From: Rhizobiales bacterium PAR1
GTDB taxonomy: Bacteria; Pseudomonadota; Alphaproteobacteria; Rhizobiales; Beijerinckiaceae
Length of the DNA: 64,000 nt
Direction of reading: 5' to 3'
Assembly: GCA_002256205.1 (NCBI GenBank)
Contig: NKIW01000001.1
Location: forward strand, 186,001-250,000
Position numbers and translations under genes: made by a program. The notes below the pieces were generated by a model. The model saw only the letters and a program-made list of their open reading frames with translations. It was not told the origin of the DNA and did not search any database. Position 1 is the stretch's first letter. The number at the start of each line of letters is the position of its first letter. Positions 10,744 through 19,138 of this stretch are shown in pieces.

Positions 10744-12983
10744 TGGCGCCAGAGCGCACCGAGGATATTGGAGAAATCATCGGTCCAGGCCTCACCGCCA
10801 CGGTCGACCGGCGGCACCCAGCCCTTGGCCGCAAGCGGCTCCAGCGTCTCCTTGCGATGCGCCAGCGCAACCACGACCGAGGCGTTGCGATCCCCGTGTG
10901 AGAGCTTCACCTCAGGGTTATCGTAGCGGATCAGCGCCGGAACCCCGGCCCGCCGCGCCAGCGCGGCAACAACGCTTTCCAGTTCCAGATGGCGGTTGGA
11001 GATATGCACCGTGAGGATGCCGCCGTCCTTCAGTTTCGCAAGGTAAAGCGCAAACGCTTCCTCCGTCATCAGGTGCATCGGAATGGCATCCGACGAAAAG
11101 GCGTCGATGACGAGGTGGTCAAAACGCGCGTTGGCTTCCTTGGCGAGCGTCAGCCGCGCATCACCGAGTACGATCCGGGCATCCGGCGCGCAGTCCCGGA
11201 GAAAGGAGAAATAGCGCGGGTCGCGCGCGATCCGCACCACTAGCGCGTCAATCTCAAAGTACGTCCAGCGATCCTTCTCTGCGCCGTTACAGGCATGCGC
11301 ACCGGTACCGAGGCCAACAACGCCGATATTGCGCCCAGCCTCCGCCCCGACGGTTGCGTTGAGGCTCGCAGCCATCGCGCCATCCGGATGATAATAGGTC
11401 AGCGGGATCGGGCGGCCTGTGGTCGGCGTCCCGTCATCATTGAGGATGCGCTGCGCGCCATGCAGCGTGGTGCCATGCGCAAGCAGGCGGAAATGACGCT
11501 CCTCGCCGAGCTCGATTTTGTGTACGCCGAAGAACGAGCGCTCGTAGATCGGCTTATCGGTGAAATTGCGGAGGCCTTCGAGGCTGACAAGCAGAAGCGG
11601 CAACATCGCCAGCACAACAGCCGGATAGCGAAACAACACCATGGTACCGAAGGCCGCGAACAGGAAGATGAGATTGAGTCGTGGCGCCATCTCCTCGGTG
11701 CCATAGGCGCGGACGAACATTAGCACGGCGAAGCTAAGAGCCAGCACCAGCGCAATCTGGATGAGAGCCACGCGCAACCGCGTCTTCCAGAGCGCTTGCG
11801 AGGCAGCTACCGCCGCAACCACGAGGATCGGGTATTCGAGCACGCGGTCAAAGATGAACGGCGCGATGAGCCCGCAAAAGAGGCCCCCCAGCACGCCGCC
11901 GAAGCTCATCCAGAGATAAAACGCCGTGAGGTGCTCCGCCGCCGGGCGCATCGCATAGAGCCGAAAATGACAGACGAGCGCGGCAAGGAAGAAGAACAAC
12001 ACATGGACCAGCGGCGCCAGCGCTGAATTGTTGAAACCGTAATAGCTGTAAACGACGAGCCCTGCCGCGCAGAAGCTCATCAGGCGATCAACAATTCCCA
12101 TCGGGAACGGCGGCTTATCGCGGAAAATCAGCACAAAGGTCAAAAGGAAAAGTGCCAGCGGCATTACCCAGATGAAAGGCGCCGAGGCGATATCGGTCGA
12201 GATATGCGCCGTCACCGCGACCAGTAGGCCCGAGGGAATGAAGCTGAGCGCGATCCACCCAAGGATGGTTTTCGCGGCGGGATGACTGGTCACGACCTCG
12301 CGGCGGACCTCCCCCGCATCCGGCGCCTTGCGGATGACGTACGCTGCAAGCGCAATCAAGGCGATCAGCAGCAGAAAGCCACCCGACCAGCTCAGGGATT
12401 GTGTTCTGACCCGCATCAGCGGCTCAAAGGCGATGGGGTAAAGCAGCAGCGCGCCAAACGAGCCGAGGTTCGAGGCACCGTAGAGGAAATACGGGTCTTT
12501 CGCCCAGGGATGACCTGAACGCGCGAACCACGCCTGCAACAGCGGCCCATTCCCCGAAACCGCAAAAAAAGGCAGCCCGACCGAGAGCAGGAAGACGCCG
12601 ATGAGCCAGAACGCCTGCCCTTCCGCCGGTGGTTCGCCAAGCCGGCCACTCACGGCAATCGGCAGCACGAACGCGGTCACGATCAGCAGCGCGAGATGCA
12701 CGATCATCGCCGTGCGAAGCGGCAGGTAGCGCGTCGAAAGATGCGCATAGCCATAGCCCGCGAGCAGCAGTGCCTGAAAGAAAACCATCGCAACCGACCA
12801 GACGGCCGGCGATCCGCCGAGCTGCGGCAGCACCATTTTGGTGAACATTGGCTGGATGCTGAATAGCAGAAAAGCCGAGACGAAAATCGCGGCGGCAAAG
12901 GCAGCGAGCGTACCGCGACCGGCCGTGGCGGGAATGGCGATGTCAGGCGCGGTCGATGCTGTCACAGGAGGTTCGGCTGTCAC
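10731..12983 (-). CDS. Multi-pass membrane protein fused to a spermidine-synthase-like domain
   Basis: A 750-residue protein of the 'fused MFS/spermidine synthase' family. Residues from about 28 to 490 hold many hydrophobic segments (starting at FAAAIFVSAFLLFSI). The C-terminal part, from about 550, is a Rossmann fold like aminopropyltransferases and methyltransferases: GVVGLGTGAHA, an acidic residue in YFEIDALVV, and VLGDARLTL with DHLVIDAFSSDAIP. Substrate is unknown; polyamine synthesis cannot be assumed because many members of this family have no tested activity. The start is GTG 12983 with a poor ribosome-binding site, so the N-terminus is uncertain. It converges on cinA. Confidence 0.85.
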   Translation of the reverse strand: MTAEPPVTASTAPDIAIPATAGRGTLAAFAAAIFVSAFLLFSIQPMFTKMVLPQLGGSPAVWSVAMVFFQALLLAGYGYAHLSTRYLPLRTAMIVHLALLIVTAFVLPIAVSGRLGEPPAEGQAFWLIGVFLLSVGLPFFAVSGNGPLLQAWFARSGHPWAKDPYFLYGASNLGSFGALLLYPIAFEPLMRVRTQSLSWSGGFLLLIALIALAAYVIRKAPDAGEVRREVVTSHPAAKTILGWIALSFIPSGLLVAVTAHISTDIASAPFIWVMPLALFLLTFVLIFRDKPPFPMGIVDRLMSFCAAGLVVYSYYGFNNSALAPLVHVLFFFLAALVCHFRLYAMRPAAEHLTAFYLWMSFGGVLGGLFCGLIAPFIFDRVLEYPILVVAAVAASQALWKTRLRVALIQIALVLALSFAVLMFVRAYGTEEMAPRLNLIFLFAAFGTMVLFRYPAVVLAMLPLLLVSLEGLRNFTDKPIYERSFFGVHKIELGEERHFRLLAHGTTLHGAQRILNDDGTPTTGRPIPLTYYHPDGAMAASLNATVGAEAGRNIGVVGLGTGAHACNGAEKDRWTYFEIDALVVRIARDPRYFSFLRDCAPDARIVLGDARLTLAKEANARFDHLVIDAFSSDAIPMHLMTEEAFALYLAKLKDGGILTVHISNRHLELESVVAALARRAGVPALIRYDNPEVKLSHGDRNASVVVALAHRKETLEPLAAKGWVPPVDRGGEAWTDDFSNILGALWRHYAK

Positions 12984-13041
12984 GGGCGGGCTCGCTCAGG
13001 GTGGGGCGAACGAGCCATGACAGCAAACGGCGCATTTTTCG

Positions 13042-13500
13042 TTAAGTCAGCGGCTTTCTCGCGGCGAGATGATCTGCGCGAGCCTCGAACGCCTCTGCCA
13101 TCTTGCGGAAGACTTTCTCGAACACGGCCCCGGCCAGCATCTGGAAGGTGCGGCTCTTGAACTCATAGTCGATGAAGAATTTCACGTCGCAGCCGCTGGG
13201 AGATGCAATAAAAGTCCAGCGGTTTTCGAGGTGCTTGAACGGCCCGTCGACATAGGTCACACGGATCTGGTTCGCGGCGCGATCGAGTTCCACCCGCGTC
13301 GTGAAGGTCTCGCGGATCATCTTGTAGCCGATGGACATATCGGCCAGCAGCGTTGTTGTCCCGCCTGCCTCGCTCCGCCGCCGGATGTACAGGCTCTCGC
13401 ACATCGGCACGAATTCAGGATAGCGTTCGATATCCGCGACAAGATCAAACATGACCTGCGGCGAATGCCTGACGGGACGTGTGGTCTCAAACTTCGGCAC
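13042..13500 (-). CDS. RatA/Coq10-family START-like protein
   Basis: A 152-residue polyketide-cyclase/START-like lipid-binding protein. The N-terminal half has the family pattern of a beta strand, then MFDLVADIERYPEFVPMCESL, and the C-terminal helix (VFEKVFRKMAEAFEARA) is also typical. Mitochondrial Coq10 binds ubiquinone and supports its function in respiration; bacterial RatA was reported to affect ribosomal subunit association. In alphaproteobacteria the Coq10-like role is the more likely one. It lies three bases downstream of lipA and is probably co-transcribed with it. Confidence 0.88.
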   Translation of the reverse strand: MPKFETTRPVRHSPQVMFDLVADIERYPEFVPMCESLYIRRRSEAGGTTTLLADMSIGYKMIRETFTTRVELDRAANQIRVTYVDGPFKHLENRWTFIASPSGCDVKFFIDYEFKSRTFQMLAGAVFEKVFRKMAEAFEARADHLAARKPLT

Positions 13501-13503
13501 GGA

Positions 13504-14469
13504 TTACTTCCGCGCCTCGCGGTTCGCCTTCAGCTTGGCGAAATCCTCGCCGGCGTGGTGCGACGAGCGCGTCAGCGGGCTCGCGGAAACCATCAGGAAC
13601 CCCTTGGTGTAGGCGATGGTCTCGTAGCCCTTGAATTCATCGGGCGGCACAAAGCGGATCACCGCATGGTGCTTTTTCGTCGGCTGGAGATACTGGCCGA
13701 TAGTCAGAAAATCGACATCCGCCGAGCGGAGATCATCCATCAATTGCAGGATTTCGTTCCGCTCTTCGCCTAGGCCGACCATGATGCCGGACTTGGTGAA
13801 AATCGTCGAATCCAGCTCCTTCACCCGCTGCAAAAGCCGGATCGAGTGGAAATAGCGGGCGCCGGGCCGCACCTTGAGATACTTCGAGGGCACGGTTTCA
13901 AGATTGTGGTTGAAGACATCGGGTCGCGCCGCGACCACCACCTCCAGCGCGCCTTCCTTGCGCAGGAAGTCAGGCGTCAGGATTTCAATCGTGGTTTTCG
14001 GAGACGCCTTGCGGATCGCGCGGATGGTCTGAGCAAAATGTTCCGCACCGCCATCGGCGAGATCGTCGCGGTCCACTGAGGTGACAACGACATGAGTCAG
14101 GCCAAGCTTGGCCGTCGCCATGCCCACATACTCCGGCTCGTTAGGGGCGAGCGGCGCGGGCATACCGGTCTTCACATTGCAGAAGGCGCAGGCGCGCGTG
14201 CAAGTGTCGCCCATGATCATAAAGGTCGCGTGCTTCTTGTCCCAGCACTCGCCGAGGTTTGGGCAGCCCGCCTCCTCGCACACCGTGACGAGGCCGTTTT
14301 CCTTGACGATTTTGTGGGTTTCCTTCCAGCCCGGCGAGCCCGGCGCCTTCACGCGGATCCAGTCCGGCTTCTTCTGGATGGGATTATCCGGCCGATGCGC
14401 CTTCTCGGGGTGACGCAGGTCGCCCGACTTCTTGCGCGGATCATTGGTGAGAAGATCAATCGTGGCCAT
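13504..14469 (-). CDS. lipA: Lipoyl synthase LipA
   Basis: LipA is a radical-SAM enzyme inserting two sulfurs into octanoyl groups on lipoyl domains, the cofactor of the PdhB and PdhC lipoyl domains encoded downstream in this window. The 321-residue protein has both iron-sulfur clusters: the auxiliary C-x4-C-x5-C (C64, C69, C75 in [12 protein letters not shown]) and the radical-SAM C-x3-C-x2-C (C90, C94, C97 in CTRACAFC), plus the C-terminal RSSHHAGE with the auxiliary-cluster serine. ATG 14469 is preferred over 14493 because a GAGGA ribosome-binding site lies five bases before it. The RatA/Coq10 gene follows immediately. Confidence 0.97.
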   Translation of the reverse strand: MATIDLLTNDPRKKSGDLRHPEKAHRPDNPIQKKPDWIRVKAPGSPGWKETHKIVKENGLVTVCEEAGCPNLGECWDKKHATFMIMGDTCTRACAFCNVKTGMPAPLAPNEPEYVGMATAKLGLTHVVVTSVDRDDLADGGAEHFAQTIRAIRKASPKTTIEILTPDFLRKEGALEVVVAARPDVFNHNLETVPSKYLKVRPGARYFHSIRLLQRVKELDSTIFTKSGIMVGLGEERNEILQLMDDLRSADVDFLTIGQYLQPTKKHHAVIRFVPPDEFKGYETIAYTKGFLMVSASPLTRSSHHAGEDFAKLKANREARK

Positions 14470-14625
14470 GAGCGTCCTCGTCTTTCCTTTCACCTAGTGA
14501 AGATGCGGGGTTTCAGCAAGTGAGCCGAAGGCATGGGCGGCATGACAAGAAGGCGGAACCGGCAGTTTATCGGTTGAGCCAGCCGGTTTTCGCGCCATAG
14601 TGCAACAGGTTGAGAAGGAGTAGCG

Positions 14626-15609
14626 ATGATGAAGCGGTGGCACCTGGTTTACGCCTTGGCACTGGCCGCTTTCTTCGCGCCATCCGCGCATGCGAACGAC
14701 AGTCAGGCCGAGATCGCCATCGGCGGTCTTGTGCTCAAGCAATCGAACGCGATCCGCCTTGAAAGTCAGGATCTTTTCATCTCGAAAGAAGAAGTACGGG
14801 TGAACTACCGCTTCACCAACATCTCAGACCGCGACATCGAAACGCTGGTCGCCTTCCCGCTGCCCGTCTGGGAGCCGAGCCCTATCAGCGCGATCCCCGA
14901 TTTCCGCAAGGAACTCAATTTCCGTACATGGGTAGAAGGCCAGCCGCTCGCGCTGGATTTCGTCGAGCAGGCCCATGCCGCGGGGCGCGATATCACCACG
15001 CTTCTCCGCCAGAACAACATTCCGATCATGCCCATTCCGGAGGTCTTCGACGCCGCGATTAACCGCCTTTCTCCTCAAATCCGTAGCAGCCTGATCAAGG
15101 ACAAGCTGATCGAGGAAGAAGGCGAGATGAACGGCGTCAAAAGCTGGGGGGCGCGCTGGAAAATCACCACCAATGTCACCCGGCAGCAGGTTTTCCCCGC
15201 CGGGCGCACCATCCGTGTCGAGCATCGCTACAAGCCCTTCGCGGGCGGCTCGGTCGCCGGCGCCTATAACGCGGATGCGCGGCATCAGGGCTACTTCCGT
15301 GAACGCGCGCAGAAGTTTTGTGTCGATAACGATTTTCTACGTGGATTCGACGCGCGCCTTGCCAAAATGCGCGACAAGCTCGCCTACAACGAGGTCTGGC
15401 TTGGCTATGCCCTCAAGCCCGGAGCGAACTGGCTCGGGCCGATCAAAGATTTCCGGCTCGTCGTAGACAAAGGCCAGCCCGACAGCTTCGTCAGTTTCTG
15501 CGCCAAGGGCGTCAAGAAGATTGGCCCGACGCAATTCGAGGTGCGCTACACTGATTTCAAGCCGACGCAGGACCTTTCGATCCTGCTGATCGAGTTCCCG
15601 AAGCCCTAG
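14626..15609 (+). CDS. Secreted DUF4424-family protein
   Basis: A 327-residue protein with a signal peptide (hydrophobic 6-20, cleavage probably after SAHA near residue 23) that matches the DUF4424 family as I recall it. The mature part has alternating strands and family-like segments such as YRFTNISDRDIETLVAFPLP and the C-terminal FEVRYTDFKPTQDLSILL. No catalytic motif is recognised; function unknown, location probably periplasmic. An excellent ribosome-binding site (AAGGAG, five-base spacer) precedes the start. The stop codon lies in the first unit of a 19-base tandem duplication shared with the converging gene. Confidence 0.85.
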   Translation: MMKRWHLVYALALAAFFAPSAHANDSQAEIAIGGLVLKQSNAIRLESQDLFISKEEVRVNYRFTNISDRDIETLVAFPLPVWEPSPISAIPDFRKELNFRTWVEGQPLALDFVEQAHAAGRDITTLLRQNNIPIMPIPEVFDAAINRLSPQIRSSLIKDKLIEEEGEMNGVKSWGARWKITTNVTRQQVFPAGRTIRVEHRYKPFAGGSVAGAYNADARHQGYFRERAQKFCVDNDFLRGFDARLAKMRDKLAYNEVWLGYALKPGANWLGPIKDFRLVVDKGQPDSFVSFCAKGVKKIGPTQFEVRYTDFKPTQDLSILLIEFPKP

Positions 15610-15634
15610 GGACTACCCGAAGCCCTAGGGACTA
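15597..15634. repeat. 19-bp perfect tandem duplication holding two stop codons
   Basis: CCCGAAGCCCTAGGGACTA occurs twice head to tail with no mismatch. The first copy contains the TAG stop of the DUF4424 gene (plus strand). The second copy ends in the TAG stop of the converging GlsB-family gene (minus strand). Each copy has the palindrome CCCTAGGG. It looks like a recent slippage or duplication event exactly at the convergent junction. Confidence 0.9.
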
Positions 15635-15880
15635 CTTGCCGAGAAACCGCCCGACGACAATCACGATGGCGCCGCCGAGCACCGCCGCAACAAGGCTATG
15701 GAGAAACGGCCCACCGACAAAAACGCCGAGCATTCCGAGCACGATATGCCCAACTACCGCGCCCACCAGTCCGACAATGATGTTGCGGATGATGCCGCCC
15801 GAACCGCCAACAATCAGGCTCGCGAGCCAGCCTGCGATGCCGCCGAGGATAAGCGTGATGACGAGAGGGGGAATGATCAT
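15632..15880 (-). CDS. GlsB/YeaQ/YmgE-family small membrane protein
   Basis: An 82-residue protein almost wholly hydrophobic, with three predicted membrane segments and glycine patterns typical of the 'transglycosylase-associated' GlsB/YeaQ/YmgE family (GGIAGWLASLIVGG, then NIIVGLVGAVVGHIVLGMLG). Members are often stress-induced; biochemical role is not known. The start at MIIPPLV is chosen because upstream residues are unlike the family. The preceding small gene on the same strand ends eight bases upstream, so the pair is likely one operon. Confidence 0.88.
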   Translation of the reverse strand: MIIPPLVITLILGGIAGWLASLIVGGSGGIIRNIIVGLVGAVVGHIVLGMLGVFVGGPFLHSLVAAVLGGAIVIVVGRFLGK

Positions 15881-15888
15881 GGAGATTT

Positions 15889-16107
15889 TCAGTCCTTGAT
15901 ATTCAACGCGCGGCGCACCCAATATGCACCGCCTTGTGTCGTAAAAACAACCAGAACTACCGCGATGGCACGATCCCATCCGATGTTGCCTGTAAACGGG
16001 TGTGCATCAGTCCATAACACCCCCGTTAAGAACGGAGCCGCAAAACAAAGAGGATTGAGAGCAGCCATGACTGCTTTCTGACCTTTGTTGCTTACCTCCC
16101 AACTCAT
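15889..16107 (-). CDS. Small hypothetical membrane protein
   Basis: A 72-residue product that I do not recognise. It has two hydrophobic stretches (about 17-33 and 45-59) and a basic C-terminus (YWVRRALNIKD). ATG 16107 is preferred because GAGGGG lies about five bases upstream; an ATG at 16125 overlapping lpdA would add six residues. It sits between lpdA (stop at 16118) and the GlsB-family gene with short spacing, suggesting translation from the pdh/lpd transcript. Confidence 0.6.
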   Translation of the reverse strand: MSWEVSNKGQKAVMAALNPLCFAAPFLTGVLWTDAHPFTGNIGWDRAIAVVLVVFTTQGGAYWVRRALNIKD

Positions 16108-16117
16108 GCTTTCCCCC

Positions 16118-17557
16118 TCACGCATTCAAGGCCTTCCCATAAGCGTCGAGCACGCTTTCCTTCATCATTTCCGAGAGCGTCGGATGCGGGAAGATCGTGT
16201 GCATCAGGTCTTCCTCGGTGGTCTCGAGGTTCATCGCCACAACGAAACCCTGAATGAGTTCGGTGACTTCCGCACCCACCATATGCGCGCCGAGGAGCTG
16301 GCCGGTCTTCTTGTCGAAAACCGTTTTGACAAGCCCGTTATCCTCACCGAGCGCGATGGCCTTGCCGTTGGCGCCAAACGAGAACCGCCCGACGCGCACT
16401 TCATGGCCCGCCTCCTTGGCCTTGGCTTCCGTGAGACCGACCGAGGCAACCTGCGGATGGCAATAGGTGCAGCCCGGAATCTTGCGCTTGTCCATCTCAT
16501 GAACATGCAAGCCCTTGATATGCTCGACGCAGAGCACGCCCTCATGCTCAGCCTTGTGCGCAAGCATCGGCGGGCCGGCGACATCGCCGATGGCATAGAT
16601 GCCCGGCACGTTGGTGCGGCCATAGCCGTCGATCACGACGCAACCACGATCCGTCTTGATGCCCAGTGCCTCAAGCCCGAGGTTTTCAATATTGCCGACG
16701 ACGCCGACCGCTGAAATCATCCGCTCGGCGGTGATCTCCTGCTTGTTGCCTTTCTCATCCTCAACGGTGGCAGTGACGCTGTTCGCGCCCTTCACAACCT
16801 TGGTGACCTTGGTCGAGGTCAGGATTTTCATGCCCTGCTTTTCGAAGGATTTGCGGGCGAGCGCGGAGATTTCCGCATCTTCCACCGGCATCACCTGCCC
16901 CATCACCTCGACCACCGTAACCTCGGCGCCCATGGTGCGATAGAAGCTGGCGAACTCGATGCCGATCGCGCCCGAGCCCATCACGATGAGCGACTTGGGG
17001 ATCGCCGGCGGCACCATCGCCTCGAAATAGGTCCAGATCAGCTTGCCATCCGGCTCGATGCCCGGAAGGCTACGCGGCCGCGCGCCAGTCGCGACGATGA
17101 TGTGCTTGGCGGTATAGGTGCCCGCGCCCTGAACGCCCTTGGGAATGGGGTTTTGCGGCAGCATCGGCAGCTTTTTGGTGTCCGTGACAACGATTTCGCC
17201 CGGCTTGGTCAGCTTGGCCTCGCCCCAGATCACGTCGATCTTGTTCTTTTTCATCAGGAAGCCGACGCCGCCGTTAAGGCGCTGTGAAACCCCGCGCGAG
17301 CGCTTAACGACCTCGGTCGCATCCGGCGTCATCGTGCCTTCAAGCTTGAGGCCGTAGCTCTTGGCGTGCTGCGCGTAATGCAGGATTTCCGCCGAGCGCA
17401 GCAGCGCCTTCGTGGGGATACAGCCCCAGTTGAGGCAGATGCCGCCGAGATGCTCACGCTCGACAATCGCTGTCTTGAAGCCGAGCTGGGCAGCACGGAT
17501 CGCGGCAACATAACCGCCCGGACCCGAGCCGATGATGATGATATCGTATGCGGACAT
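16118..17557 (-). CDS. lpdA: Dihydrolipoyl dehydrogenase (E3)
   Basis: This FAD enzyme reoxidises dihydrolipoamide in pyruvate and related dehydrogenase complexes, reducing NAD. The 479-residue protein has the FAD-binding GSGPGGYVAAIRAAQLG at the N-terminus, the redox-active disulfide C41-C46 in GGICLNWGCIPTK, an NAD-binding GSGAIGIEFASF near 190, the second FAD motif GIYAIGDVAGPPMLAHKA, and the C-terminal catalytic His-Glu pair in FPHPTLSEMM. It lies downstream of pdhA-pdhB-pdhC on the same strand, marking it as the pyruvate dehydrogenase E3. Confidence 0.96.
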   Translation of the reverse strand: MSAYDIIIIGSGPGGYVAAIRAAQLGFKTAIVEREHLGGICLNWGCIPTKALLRSAEILHYAQHAKSYGLKLEGTMTPDATEVVKRSRGVSQRLNGGVGFLMKKNKIDVIWGEAKLTKPGEIVVTDTKKLPMLPQNPIPKGVQGAGTYTAKHIIVATGARPRSLPGIEPDGKLIWTYFEAMVPPAIPKSLIVMGSGAIGIEFASFYRTMGAEVTVVEVMGQVMPVEDAEISALARKSFEKQGMKILTSTKVTKVVKGANSVTATVEDEKGNKQEITAERMISAVGVVGNIENLGLEALGIKTDRGCVVIDGYGRTNVPGIYAIGDVAGPPMLAHKAEHEGVLCVEHIKGLHVHEMDKRKIPGCTYCHPQVASVGLTEAKAKEAGHEVRVGRFSFGANGKAIALGEDNGLVKTVFDKKTGQLLGAHMVGAEVTELIQGFVVAMNLETTEEDLMHTIFPHPTLSEMMKESVLDAYGKALNA

Positions 17558-17572
17558 GAGAACCCCGTTTTC

Positions 17573-18088
17573 TTATTGGAATTTCGCGAATTGCGCCGAT
17601 TTCGCGCAATCCTCGTTCAAGGCACCGAACGCCTTGTCGGCGGCGGCAAATTTGGTGGCAAATTCGGCGGGCGGCAGGGCTGCAACCTGCTCGGCAATCT
17701 CGTTGAGAGACCAGCTCAGCGCGGAATAGCGTTCGCGCGCGGTCTCCGGCGTGAAATTGGCGAGATAGGTCCCGAGCGCGCCGAAGCGATAGACCAAACC
17801 CTTGAGGTCGCGGCGTGCGACTTCAGCCGCTGGCTTGTCCAGCGGCGCGTGGCTATTCGCCTCCTCGGCCCGGAGGCGGAAGGCGAAGAAAGCTTCGATG
17901 ATATCGCGACAGGTCTTGAGGTTTTCAGCGCGCAGCACGTTCTGCTGCACGCTTTCGATGTTCTTGCGATAATTGAAACTCTGGCTGATCGAAGAGATCA
18001 GCGAGAGCGAGGCAATCAGCAGCGAGAGCGTGGGGAGCGAGAGAAGGCGCGGGAGAACAGAGGCGCGAAACGCCGGTTTTTCGTCCAT
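17573..18088 (-). CDS. Hypothetical membrane-anchored protein in the pdh region
   Basis: A 171-residue protein without a recognised domain. One N-terminal membrane segment (about 19-37, LSLLIASLSLISSISQSF) is followed by a soluble, mainly helical and charged region with two cysteines (CRDII near 60 and EDCAKSAQF near the end). Topology suggests a signal-anchored protein. The ribosome-binding site is very strong (GGGAGGGAGA before ATG). It ends 15 bases before lpdA and starts 21 bases after the YdcH gene, so it is probably in the same unit, but no link to pyruvate dehydrogenase can be shown. Confidence 0.75.
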   Translation of the reverse strand: MDEKPAFRASVLPRLLSLPTLSLLIASLSLISSISQSFNYRKNIESVQQNVLRAENLKTCRDIIEAFFAFRLRAEEANSHAPLDKPAAEVARRDLKGLVYRFGALGTYLANFTPETARERYSALSWSLNEIAEQVAALPPAEFATKFAAADKAFGALNEDCAKSAQFAKFQ

Positions 18089-18109
18089 TCTCCCTCCCTT
18101 CTGGCGGCC

Positions 18110-18346
18110 CTACTTGGAGAGCATCGCGTAAAGCTCGTCTTTCAGTTTCAGCCGCTGCTTGCGCATGGTTTCGAGGTGCGCATCGTCGGTGGGCTCGATG
18201 TCGGTCTCGGCGCGGTGAATGGCGCGGTTGACCTCGTGATATTCCTCATAAAGCTTCGCGAAGTGCGGCTCCGAGGTCTTCAGCTTCTGGATTTTGAAGG
18301 CATGTTCCGGAAATTCGGCAAGCAGTTCGTGCGGGGTATGCGACAT
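18110..18346 (-). CDS. YdcH-family (DUF465) small coiled-coil protein
   Basis: A 78-residue, highly charged helical protein matching the YdcH/DUF465 family: HELLAEFPEHAFKIQKLK at the start, then SEPHFAKLYEEYHEVNRAIHRAE and a C-terminal LETMRKQRLKLKDELYAML. It is predicted to form a helical hairpin or coiled coil. Function is unknown. The family is common in alphaproteobacteria as isolated short genes. Confidence 0.88.
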   Translation of the reverse strand: MSHTPHELLAEFPEHAFKIQKLKTSEPHFAKLYEEYHEVNRAIHRAETDIEPTDDAHLETMRKQRLKLKDELYAMLSK

Positions 18347-18421
18347 CGAGTTTAGGCTCCTTAAGAGGGAATTCTCCCGTAGAAACCTTAGTGCACGCCC
18401 TTTGTTCCTCCTTGATCCCCG

Positions 18422-19066
18422 TCAATCTGATAAAATAGCGCGAACCGACGCGACGAGCGCTTCGCCGATCGCCCGCGTGTTCGCGCCATCGAGATGCACA
18501 CCATCGACCGGCGAAGCCGTGGCGACACTCGCCGCGTCGTAGAATCCGCAGCCCATTTCATCCGCCAGCCGGCGATAATAACCCGCGAGCTTTTTCGACT
18601 CGGTTATCGCGCCCTCGAACATCTCCGCGAAGAAGGTGTCACCTGTCGCCACGACATGCGGTGGCGCAACCACAATGACCTTCGGCGGCGTATAATCCGG
18701 CAGACGCGGCGAATGCTTCTGCACGATCTCGACGCAGCGCTTCATGCCGAGATACGCCGAGGCGGCATTACCAGCGGTCGCAGGTTTGAGGTCGTTGGTG
18801 CCCAGCATCAGAATCGCCACTGCCACGGGGCGATGCGAATGAAGCATGGACGGCAAAAGTCGCGCGCCGTTGCGATCACAATCCGCGAGGAAATCATCGA
18901 ATGCCGTGGTGCGCCCGCCCATGCCTTCGGTGACGACATCAAAGCCCGCACCGAGCCCAGCCGCCAGCGCATTCGGCCAGCGGTCGGCATAGGCGTGGCG
19001 CACGCCGCCTGCCTCGGGGTTGGTGCCCCAGGTCAGGCTATCGCCATAACAAAGGATAGTTTTCAT
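18422..19066 (-). CDS. SGNH/GDSL-family hydrolase (arylesterase-like)
   Basis: A 214-residue SGNH hydrolase. Block I is ILCYGDSLTWGTNP with nucleophile S10. Block II glycine is in VTEGMGGRTTAF, block III is LGTNDLKP, and block V is the DGVHLDG near 193 holding catalytic Asp and His. No signal peptide is seen, so it is probably cytoplasmic. The closest familiar group is the arylesterase/SGNH type often annotated in rhizobia; natural substrate unknown. It lies between pdhC and the YdcH gene on the same strand. Confidence 0.9.
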   Translation of the reverse strand: MKTILCYGDSLTWGTNPEAGGVRHAYADRWPNALAAGLGAGFDVVTEGMGGRTTAFDDFLADCDRNGARLLPSMLHSHRPVAVAILMLGTNDLKPATAGNAASAYLGMKRCVEIVQKHSPRLPDYTPPKVIVVAPPHVVATGDTFFAEMFEGAITESKKLAGYYRRLADEMGCGFYDAASVATASPVDGVHLDGANTRAIGEALVASVRAILSD

Positions 19067-19094
19067 GGGGTTGGCTCCCGAGGCGAAGGATTGA

Positions 19095-19114
19095 CGCGCG
19101 TACCGCTACGCGCG
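19095..19114. repeat. 8-bp hairpin downstream of pdhC
   Basis: CGCGCGTA and TACGCGCG flank a CCGC loop in the 72-base gap between the pdhC stop and the start of the SGNH hydrolase gene. It is perfect and GC-rich but not followed by a T-run on the minus strand. It may attenuate transcription or protect the 3' end of the pdhABC transcript. Confidence 0.55.
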
Positions 19115-19138
19115 CCGGCTTTCGCTATGCGGCGATGC

